5,141 nt of DNA from Pleionea sp052032335. Lineage in GTDB: Bacteria > Pseudomonadota > Gammaproteobacteria > Enterobacterales > Kangiellaceae. A model generated the notes under the pieces. The model made no database searches and was not told where the DNA came from. It worked only from the letters and a program-made list of their open reading frames with translations. The stretch covers positions 1-5,141 of the forward strand of contig JBPEWV010000028.1 in NCBI GenBank assembly GCA_052032335.1, given 5' to 3'. This document shows, in pieces, positions 1 through 5,141 of the stretch (position 1 is the stretch's first letter; every line of letters begins with the position of its first letter). The position numbers were made by a program, and so were the translations under genes.

Positions 1-1
1 T

Positions 2-115
2 CGAGAGTTTGTATCCTCTTTGGCGACTCGAATTATCGATATGACGCCGAGCGGTATCGTCGATTTTCAGGGGACATATGAGGCTTATTTAAAAAGCCAG
101 GGGATCGTTTCTTAA
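2..115 (+). CDS. ybiT: ABC-F family ATPase, YbiT-like, C-terminal end only
   Basis: Only the last 37 codons and the TAA stop (113-115) are in the window; the gene begins to the left. The peptide starts REFVSSLATRIIDMTPSG and ends YLKSQGIVS. This is the segment that directly follows the switch-histidine motif (VSHD) of the second ATPase domain in ABC-F proteins. From memory it closely matches the end of Escherichia coli YbiT, which reads REFVSSLATRI, then a short strand, then DFSGNYEDYLRSKG. ABC-F proteins are cytosolic, have two ATPase domains and no membrane segments, and act on the ribosome during translation. The reading frame has no start in the window and no disruption. No clear terminator follows: a T-run at 120-125 lacks an adjacent stem. 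Family assignment is firm; the YbiT subgroup is likely but rests on a short peptide. Confidence 0.85.
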   Translation, partial: REFVSSLATRIIDMTPSGIVDFQGTYEAYLKSQGIVS

Positions 116-143
116 AGCATTTTTTCAAAATATGAATTAATAA

Positions 144-238
144 TCTTGTTATCGGACAAGGATGACCGATTGACGCTGTCCTGCAAAAATTTGTCTCGTT
201 ATTTACCCGTCCATACCTTTTCTTGTTATTGAACAAAA
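144..238. repeat. Two related dyad-symmetric repeats
   Basis: TCTTGTTATCGGACAA (144-159) and TCTTGTTATTGAACAA (221-236) agree at 14 of 16 positions in direct orientation, 77 bases apart. Each copy is itself an inverted repeat: CTTGT/ACAAG around a 6-base centre at 145-160, and TTGTT/AACAA around ATTG at 223-236. A repeated dyad in a promoter region is the usual form of a dimeric repressor or activator operator. No regulator gene is in the window to pair with it, and AT-rich DNA can give such matches by chance. Confidence 0.4.
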
Positions 239-355
239 CGCGCAATAATTGTTGCCATTAGAAATTTATTCTGGAGCCATCGCTCGCTACTTAATGATTT
301 TCCTTTTTCTTTGAAAAACGAGATAAAAAAATCATTTTGATGAATCAGTGCGTCA

Positions 356-361
356 TATAAT
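356..361 (+). promoter_or_regulatory. Candidate -10 element for the TonB receptor gene
   Basis: A perfect TATAAT stands 12 bases before the Fur-like site. No good -35 hexamer lies at 16-18 bases upstream (only CATTTT/ATTTTG-type sequence), so a sigma-70 promoter is not proven. A second AT-rich candidate, TATAAA at 371-376, overlaps the Fur-like site. Either would give a leader of roughly 190-210 bases before the chosen start. Confidence 0.3.
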
Positions 362-372
362 TTTTCTTATTA

Positions 373-391
373 TAAAATGAGAATCGATAAC
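373..391 (+). promoter_or_regulatory. Candidate Fur box
   Basis: TAAAATGAGAATCGATAAC matches the classical 19-base Fur consensus GATAATGATAATCATTATC at 13 of 19 positions, including the central run AATGA-AATC. It sits just downstream of a TATAAT hexamer and upstream of an outer-membrane TonB receptor, a class of gene often repressed by iron-loaded Fur. The local AT-richness raises the chance of a false match. Confidence 0.4.
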
Positions 392-576
392 GCAATTAGA
401 ACCCTTCTATTTCGATGTTAAATGCGAATTTCGATTCTTTTGCTACAAGGAATATTGTAAGGTTATTTTGCTCGTTTTTACTCTTGTTCGTACTTGTGAA
501 GTCTTTGTTCAAAGCATTCTTAGGTGAGTAGAGCAATCGCTACTTGAAATTAATTCAGACTAAGAGATTCAAGAAA

Positions 577-3195
577 ATGAAGAATAATACTGTGTTCTCG
601 ATGGGGGTGATTCCCATTGCTTTGTCGTTAGGTTTAAGCGCAAGCTTTTCTCAAAAAATTTATTCTCAGGAAAAAACATCCGAGAAAGATAACAAAATAC
701 AGATAATTGGTTCGCACATTAAGCGCTCGGATGCAGAAGGTCCGTCGCCGGTGACCATCTTTGATCGACAAGATATCGAGCAAGCCGGTTACAACAACCT
801 CTATCAATTTCTGGAGCGCATACCTACAGTTGGAGCTGGCACATTTTCGACAGAAGGTAATAGTCAGGACTCAACCGCAAACGGTGGTGCGGGCGTCAGT
901 CTTCGGGGCTTCGGATCGGATGCGACTTTGATTTTAATTAATGGCAGGCGCGTTACCATCAGCTCGTTTGCCGAGAGCGTTGTGAATAATTTTGTTGATA
1001 TTAACTCCATTCCGATGAGCGCGATTGAGCAAATTCAGATCCTGAAAGATGGTGCGTCAGCCATTTATGGTTCGGATGCTGTGGCGGGGGTTATTAATAT
1101 TGTTTTAAGAAAAGACTTTATCAGCTCCGAAGTGTCAATAGGGTATGGCAATACCACCGATACCGATGCCGATGAGCGAACGGTAAGCGGAGTATTCGGT
1201 TTTGGTGACAGTATGAGTAATGGCACGTTAATTATTGATCACTTTTCTAACACCGCATTGATGAATCGAGATCGTGGCCGTCTCGGCACAGCGAATCAGT
1301 CTCCCTTTGGTGGTGAAGATTTTCGTTCGACTCGAGGCTTTCCCGGTCGCTATGTTGTCAATGGTGTAACAACAATCGATCCTGATTGCCCTGACGATCG
1401 CACGTCTGGTGCATCCTGTGTTTTCGATTACGGTCCTTTTGGCTTTTTGATTCCGGCGGCAGAGCGCACCGGTGTGATGTTTTTATTTGATCGAGAGTTA
1501 GCCAATGGACTAGAAATATTTTCTGAAGTCTCGGTGCAGCACAACACGTCGCAAGCTGGCGGTGCGGCAACGCCATTAGATGGTGATGCTGGTTTGACAG
1601 TACCGGCTTCGCATCCAAACAATCCTTTCGGAGAAGATATTGCAATCGACCGTCATCGTACAGTTGATGCCGGCCCCAGACGCTGGAGTATTGAATCCGA
1701 TAATATGCGTTTTGTTGCCGGTGTCAGAGGGTTTATCGGTGCTTGGGACTGGGAGCTTTCAGCACAGAAAGGTCGGAGTCGATCGTTACAAACCGGCAAT
1801 CGAAATCAGGGTTGGGTGCGCACTGATTTATTGCAGCAAGAAATCGATGCCGGACGTTACAACCCCTTTGGTGGAACCTACAACCCACAATCCGTTATTG
1901 ATGCGATAACAACCAGTCTTACTCGCAAAGGTGAGTCGCACTTAACCGCGTTTGAAGGTAAGTTTTCTGGCGAACTATTTCAGATGCAACACGGTAATGC
2001 CGCCATTGCAACCGGTTTTGAATATCGTGATGAAGATGTATCGGACGTACCTGACGATCAATTTCAACGTGGATTAATTTTTGGTACTGAGTCGGTTTCA
2101 GCCAAAGGCTCGCGCGACCATTGGGCCACTTACGCTGAGTTATCGTTACCTCTGCTAGAAGCACTGGAAATGCAATTGGCCTTGCGTTACGACGATTACA
2201 GCGACTTTGGCAGCTCGACCAACCCCAAAGTGGGCATTCGTTGGAATCCTCAAGATACCCTGGCGCTCAGAGCGTCGTGGGGTACCGGCTTTCGAGCACC
2301 ATCTTTGGCGCAAGTAGGGCTTGGGCCTTCGCAAGAGTCTCGCTTTTTTGAAGATACCTATTGTAACCCGGCGATCAGTCCAAGTACGGCATCTTTCTGT
2401 ACAACACCGGTGGGTGGCAGTACCGATTATACGATTATTTTCTCGGGCAACCCTCAGCTAGAAGCCGAGGAGTCAGAAAGCTGGAACATCGGCGCCATTT
2501 GGGATGTTAATGCCGACTTGAATATATCGATCGATATCTGGAACATCACGCAGGACAATAAGATTGACGAAGGCGATGTCGGCGCGGTTTATCAACAGTA
2601 CTGTGATCCAACACCCGGAGAGTTTAATCCTCAGTTCTGTACACGAAACCCGATCACCAATGAACTGTCATCGGTGAACAACTCGTATTTCAACTTAACC
2701 TCGCAAGAAGCCGCCGGAACCGACATTTCGGTGAATTACAGCATGCAGCTCAATGGTACGGGTAAATTGAACTTTAATCTGGATTATATGTTTCTGTCGA
2801 AGTTTGAAAAGGATAATCGAGAATGGACGGGCGAGTACGAATACCCCGAGCATCGTTGGACCGGCCGAGCTGAATGGTTATTCGATCGCTGGACCGCAAG
2901 CGCCTCGATCAATTACATTGGCGAATTCGAAGACACGCCCGATATCGATTTCGATGGCTCACTGGATTTTGACGAAAACCGATCCCGCACCGTCGATGCT
3001 ATGACAACGGTTGATGTTCAAGTACAGTACGATACCGATTACAGCGCGACCTACAGCGTTGGGGTTTCTAATTTGTTTGATGAGGATCCGCCGTTCGCCA
3101 TTGGTGACGGTAACAACGATTTATTCGGTTACGTTTCCGGCGTGCACAATCCACGAGGGCAGTTCATTTATGGCAAGTTAACCTTCCGCTTTTAG
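577..3195 (+). CDS. TonB-dependent outer-membrane receptor
   Basis: This 872-residue protein would form a 22-strand outer-membrane barrel that imports a ligand using TonB-ExbB-ExbD energy. In order: a signal peptide (about 1-30, hydrophobic stretch VIPIALSLGLSASFS), a TonB-box-like IQIIGSHIKR (41-50), a plug domain (about 54-179) with SLRGFGSDATLILINGRRV and KDGASAIYGSDAVAGVINIV, then the barrel, ending in GKLTFRF with the usual terminal Phe. Three cysteine pairs (271/281, 596/608, 676/688), 10-12 residues apart, probably form disulfides in outer loops. ATG at 577 was chosen because AAGAGA lies 9 bases upstream and the signal peptide is then normal; an in-frame TTG at 544 would add 11 residues. 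The frame is intact and ends in TAG. The ligand cannot be told from sequence: a Fur-like site suggests an iron compound, but related marine receptors also take up glycans and peptides. It appears to be a single-gene unit ended by the terminator at 3208-3235. Confidence 0.93.
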   Translation: MKNNTVFSMGVIPIALSLGLSASFSQKIYSQEKTSEKDNKIQIIGSHIKRSDAEGPSPVTIFDRQDIEQAGYNNLYQFLERIPTVGAGTFSTEGNSQDSTANGGAGVSLRGFGSDATLILINGRRVTISSFAESVVNNFVDINSIPMSAIEQIQILKDGASAIYGSDAVAGVINIVLRKDFISSEVSIGYGNTTDTDADERTVSGVFGFGDSMSNGTLIIDHFSNTALMNRDRGRLGTANQSPFGGEDFRSTRGFPGRYVVNGVTTIDPDCPDDRTSGASCVFDYGPFGFLIPAAERTGVMFLFDRELANGLEIFSEVSVQHNTSQAGGAATPLDGDAGLTVPASHPNNPFGEDIAIDRHRTVDAGPRRWSIESDNMRFVAGVRGFIGAWDWELSAQKGRSRSLQTGNRNQGWVRTDLLQQEIDAGRYNPFGGTYNPQSVIDAITTSLTRKGESHLTAFEGKFSGELFQMQHGNAAIATGFEYRDEDVSDVPDDQFQRGLIFGTESVSAKGSRDHWATYAELSLPLLEALEMQLALRYDDYSDFGSSTNPKVGIRWNPQDTLALRASWGTGFRAPSLAQVGLGPSQESRFFEDTYCNPAISPSTASFCTTPVGGSTDYTIIFSGNPQLEAEESESWNIGAIWDVNADLNISIDIWNITQDNKIDEGDVGAVYQQYCDPTPGEFNPQFCTRNPITNELSSVNNSYFNLTSQEAAGTDISVNYSMQLNGTGKLNFNLDYMFLSKFEKDNREWTGEYEYPEHRWTGRAEWLFDRWTASASINYIGEFEDTPDIDFDGSLDFDENRSRTVDAMTTVDVQVQYDTDYSATYSVGVSNLFDEDPPFAIGDGNNDLFGYVSGVHNPRGQFIYGKLTFRF

Positions 3196-3207
3196 TCAAT
3201 TGACACA

Positions 3208-3235
3208 ACTGGGGAGGTAACTCCCCAGTCTTTTA
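3208..3235 (+). terminator. Intrinsic terminator after the TonB receptor gene
   Basis: ACTGGGGAG (3208-3216) and CTCCCCAGT (3221-3229) form a perfect 9-base-pair, GC-rich stem around the loop GTAA, followed by CTTTTA. It begins 12 bases after the receptor stop codon. The T-tract is short, but the stem is strong. It should largely separate the receptor transcript from the next gene. Confidence 0.9.
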
Positions 3236-3330
3236 GGGTATCTGAAACCTACGGTAGACCTTTTGAAACTTTCTGACAAAACAATTCATCAGCATTCGTA
3301 TATTTTGTCTTCCTTTGATTGAACCTGAAA

Positions 3331-3402
3331 ACGCAGTTTGTGATGCACGCATCGTTCTACGCGAACATCTGCGTAGCAGTTACTGAAGTCAGCTAACTTC
3401 GG
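3331..3402 (+). promoter_or_regulatory. Structured leader with three hairpins and competing pairing
   Basis: Three dyads follow each other: GATGC/GCATC (3342-3353, 2-base spacer), CTACGC/GCGTAG (3357-3376, 8-base loop) and CTGAAGT/ACTTCGG (3383-3402, 6-base loop, one wobble pair). ACGCAG (3331-3336) can also pair with CTGCGT (3369-3374), which excludes the second hairpin because both use 3371-3374. This lies 57 or more bases before the chosen start of the NTF2-like gene, so it could be a folded 5' leader, or the dyads could be protein-binding sites. It matches no riboswitch class I recognise, and no clear -35/-10 pair was found in 3236-3330. Confidence 0.35.
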
Positions 3403-3458
3403 AAATGGATTTTAGCGTTCAATATTTGACAGAAAATAAACACAATAAAGGTGCTACT

Positions 3459-3941
3459 ATGACTATTAATTCAATGAATAAACTTTTGAAAATCGGTTTT
3501 CTGATCGCGTTATTGAGTCTCGGCTCGGTGTCTGTGAAAGCCAACTGCGACGATCCCGTTGCCGCGGTACTGAACGTGATGTCTTGTATCGAAGATGAGA
3601 ACGCCTATTGTGCTGCTCGTGGCTACGCATCAGACTTTGTTAAAATTCACAATGGGGTTGATACCGAAACACCAGCGCTGAATTTCTTTTTCTGGCTTGG
3701 CACCTTTTATATGATCGACTTTAACCTTGAATTCGACCACATTGCCCCTGTCGATGAAAATCAAGTCAGTTTGCGCTATGTGGAAACCGTAGAGTTTCGA
3801 GATGGTGAAACATTTACTCAGCACGAGCATGCCCTAGTGACAGTCAACAACCGCTGTAAAATGACTCGCTGGGACCAATATGGTGATAATAAAGAACAGC
3901 AAGACGTTGAAGAAAAAGCCGATAGTTTGTTTCCGTTCTAG
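3459..3941 (+). CDS. Exported NTF2/SnoaL-like small protein
   Basis: The 160-residue product starts with a clear Sec signal peptide: basic region to Lys11, hydrophobic IGFLIALLSLGSVSV, and likely cleavage after VKA (28). The mature part of about 132 residues looks like an NTF2/SnoaL-type cone fold: N-terminal helices with CIEDENAYCAARGYASDFV, then strands with VSLRYVETVEFRDGETF (about 103-119) and HEHALVTVNNRCKMTRWDQY (122-141). The last stretch, with HEHA and RWDQYGD, is the most family-like. Four cysteines (30, 43, 51, 133) could form two disulfides in the periplasm. The fold is used for enzymes and for ligand-binding proteins, so function is unknown. ATG at 3459 is preferred over ATG at 3405: AAAGGTG lies 5 bases upstream and the signal peptide is then normal, whereas 3405 has no good ribosome site and adds 18 polar residues. 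It follows the receptor gene on the same strand but after a terminator. Confidence 0.75.
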   Translation: MTINSMNKLLKIGFLIALLSLGSVSVKANCDDPVAAVLNVMSCIEDENAYCAARGYASDFVKIHNGVDTETPALNFFFWLGTFYMIDFNLEFDHIAPVDENQVSLRYVETVEFRDGETFTQHEHALVTVNNRCKMTRWDQYGDNKEQQDVEEKADSLFPF

Positions 3942-3970
3942 TTCTAACTCGGTCATAAAAAAGTTTTTGG

Positions 3971-4010
3971 CGTCCTTGCTTGATATTTTTATCGCGCAAG
4001 GGCGAATTTT
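3971..4010. terminator. Long hairpin between convergent genes, probable two-way terminator
   Basis: CGTCCTTGC (3971-3979) pairs with GCAAGGGCG (3996-4004) with one T-G wobble. After a T/C mismatch, TGATA (3981-3985) pairs with TATCG (3990-3994) around the loop TTTT. On the plus strand AATTTT follows; on the minus strand a six-T run follows about 8 bases beyond the stem. It lies between the end of the NTF2-like gene and the end of the integrase gene, which face each other, so it could end both transcripts. The T-tracts are not ideal. The alternative reading as the core of an attC-like site is discussed in the findings. Confidence 0.55.
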
Positions 4011-4160
4011 CGAGCTGGTATGTTCTAGACTCAGTTAGCTGTTCGATTAAACAAGTGAGTCGTCGATCCTCGTGGCGGACATTTTTAGAGTGATTTGATC
4101 GGCCATGTTGTAGGCCCTAAAGGAGTTGTGTACACCATTGATTACCGTTTTTATCATCGT

Positions 4161-5127
4161 CTAATTTAATGCATCCAGAGGTGATAGTATCCCGGAGCGA
4201 CTTCTATCTATTACATGTGTATAGATTTGAGTTGTTCTAACATCACTATGACCTAAAAGTTCCTGGACTGTCCTGATGTCAGAATTAGCCTCGAGTAAAT
4301 GCGTAGCAAAACTATGACGCAGTGTATGGCAAGTAACTTTCTTTACGATTTTTGCGGCTTTACAGGCTTTATTTAAATGCTTCGCTACAACCGACGGGTG
4401 AACATGATGCCGTCTTTTGATTTTGCTTCTTGGATCGATAGACAGTTTTAGACTAGGGAATACCCAGTGCCATTTGAGTTCTTTGTTTGCGTTCGGGTAT
4501 TTTCGCATTAACGCAAAAGGCATCTCAACGCCTTCAACATTCAGTAACCGATCTTGCTTAAATAAACTTTCGGAGATGGCAACTTGCTCTTTAAGTGCAG
4601 GAACCACCATTTTCGGTAATGGAACGTAACGGTCTTTATTACCTTTGCCTTGTCTAATGGTTATTTGATGTCGATAGAAATCAATATACTTAATTCTGAG
4701 TCTATGAACTTCCATTTTTCGCAGACCAGCACCATACATAAGTTGCGCCATAAGTAGAGGGCATCCGCTCATCTTAGAAAAGATATCTTCAATTTCATTT
4801 ATTGCTAGCACAACGGGTAGATGCTGCCTGTCTTTGGCTCAACGGTAGTTTATCGATTCGCTCAAATCTTTGTTGAGCACATGCCGATATAGAAAAACGA
4901 GCGCACACAGCGCTTGATTTTGAGTTCTCGGAGATACTTGTTTCTCAACCGCCAGGTAGCTTAAAAAATTACCAATTTCCTTTTCGCCGAGAACCTTTGG
5001 ATGCTTGAGTCCATGAAAATAAATATAGTTTCTGACCCAAGAACAGTACGTTTTCTCAGTTTAAAAGGGCGTAGTGTTTCGCTCTGATTGTATTTCTGAG
5101 CACTTGCATTAATTTTGGCTTGCTCAC
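4161..5127 (-). pseudogene. intI: Integron integrase, broken by a frameshift and a nonsense codon
   Basis: Read on the minus strand from GTG at 5127 to TAG at 4161, this encodes a 321-residue tyrosine recombinase once two lesions are repaired. The N-terminal part (MSKPKLMQVLRNTIRAKHYA, then TEKTYCSWVRNYIYFHGLKH) is the core-binding domain. The catalytic domain follows from about residue 103. Catalytic residues are all present: R136 (GAGLRKME), K161 (RQGKGNKDR), H267 and R270 (HTLRHSF), H293 (LLGHSD) and Y302 (IYTHV). The extra helix unique to integron integrases is at about 202-225 (ALMRKYPNANKELKWHWVFP), and the end SPLDALN is also typical. Such enzymes recombine attC sites of gene cassettes with attI. 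An extra base in GCCCTTTTAAACTGAG (5055-5070) shifts the frame after residue 22, giving TGA at 5056-5058. TGA at 4839-4841 replaces residue 96, probably a Trp codon. An open frame of 216 codons from a GTG at 4811 remains and covers only the catalytic domain, without a good ribosome site. Confidence 0.92.
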
Positions 5128-5133
5128 TTCACA

Positions 5134-5140
5134 CTCCTTT
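5134..5140 (-). promoter_or_regulatory. Ribosome binding site of intI
   Basis: On the minus strand AAAGGAG lies 6 bases before the GTG at 5127-5125. It decides the start: the nearer GTG at 5132 runs into a stop after two codons. With this start the rebuilt protein has the usual length for a chromosomal integron integrase. Confidence 0.75.
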
Positions 5141-5141
5141 G

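Larger units (their letters stand above)
116..576. other. AT-rich intergenic region upstream of the TonB receptor
   Basis: No credible gene lies here. The one minus-strand frame of any length (245 down to 33) runs back into the ABC-F coding end and resembles nothing known. The region holds two related dyads (144-161 and 221-238), a TATAAT hexamer (356-361), a Fur-box-like site (373-391) and a small palindrome (503-514). Base composition is clearly more AT-rich than the flanking genes, as expected for a promoter region. I saw no tRNA and no cobalamin or other riboswitch motif that I recognise. Confidence 0.6.

Noticed and set aside
82..125. GGCTT/AAGCC stem at 82-98 and a six-T run at 120-125 as a terminator for the ABC-F gene.
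   Set aside because: The stem is only 5 base pairs, lies in coding sequence, and is 21 bases from the T-run, so it does not fit an intrinsic terminator.
33..245. A 70-codon minus-strand open frame at the left end.
   Set aside because: It overlaps the end of the ABC-F gene, has no recognisable domain and no good ribosome site.
1358..2164. Several open frames of 64-95 codons on both strands inside the receptor gene.
   Set aside because: They are shadows of a long, well-conserved coding frame, with no family resemblance.
3426..3431. Perfect TTGACA as a -35 element for the NTF2-like gene.
   Set aside because: No -10-like hexamer occurs at 15-19 bases downstream, and transcription would start at or after the chosen start codon.
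3630..3830. A 66-codon minus-strand open frame inside the NTF2-like gene.
   Set aside because: It is antisense to a gene with a signal peptide and family-like motifs, and has no features of its own.
4101..4135. GGCC/GGCC arms (4101-4116) and the palindrome GTGTACAC (4128-4135) near the end of intI.
   Set aside because: They are short self-complementary words with no T-tract or partner site; nothing distinguishes them from chance.
4839..4841. In-frame TGA read as Trp (alternative genetic code), since the receptor, NTF2-like and intI genes all end in TAG.
   Set aside because: The sample of stops is tiny and the ABC-F gene ends in TAA. Recoding would not explain the separate frameshift, and nothing else suggests a recoded genome.
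5055..5070. The zero-frame heptamer T TTA AAC at the intI frameshift is a classical slippery sequence, which could mean programmed frameshifting.
   Set aside because: Slippage there gives a -1 shift, reading CTG AGA next. The conserved integrase frame (ACT GAG) needs +1, so the match does not restore the protein, and the second stop at 4839-4841 would remain anyway.

Overview
The window looks like chromosomal DNA of a gammaproteobacterium, probably marine or otherwise aquatic. This rests on the YbiT-type ABC-F tail at the left edge, a long TonB-dependent receptor whose plug resembles those common in marine Alteromonadales and Cellvibrionales, and an integron integrase of the sedentary chromosomal type. 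GC content is moderate, with clearly AT-rich intergenic stretches. The genus cannot be fixed from the sequence alone.

Layout from left to right: (1) positions 2-115 hold the last 37 codons of an ABC-F translation factor. (2) A 461-base AT-rich intergenic region (116-576) carries two related dyad repeats, a TATAAT element and a Fur-box-like site. (3) An intact TonB-dependent outer-membrane receptor (577-3195) ends at a strong intrinsic terminator (3208-3235). (4) A 220-base gap contains three consecutive hairpins with competing pairings, followed by a small exported NTF2/SnoaL-like protein (3459-3941). (5) A convergent intergenic region holds a long hairpin, probably a two-way terminator, that also has some attC-like symmetry. 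(6) On the minus strand, from 5127 down to 4161, lies a complete but broken integron integrase gene (intI). It carries a one-base frameshift near codon 22 and an in-frame TGA at codon 96.

The receptor is the functional centre. It would bind a ligand outside the cell and import it across the outer membrane using TonB energy. A plausible Fur site hints at iron control, but the substrate is unknown. The NTF2-like protein would sit in the periplasm or be secreted. It follows on the same strand but is cut off from the receptor by the terminator, so joint transcription is doubtful.

The integrase is the most informative piece. Rebuilt, it is 321 residues long with all six catalytic residues and the integron-specific extra helix, so it was recently a working enzyme. 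Its start codon lies 14 bases from the right edge, so any attI site and gene cassettes would be expected just outside the window to the right. I do not see a convincing new biological system inside the window. The best leads are the decayed integrase, a weak attC-like element after the NTF2-like gene, and the structured leader before that gene.
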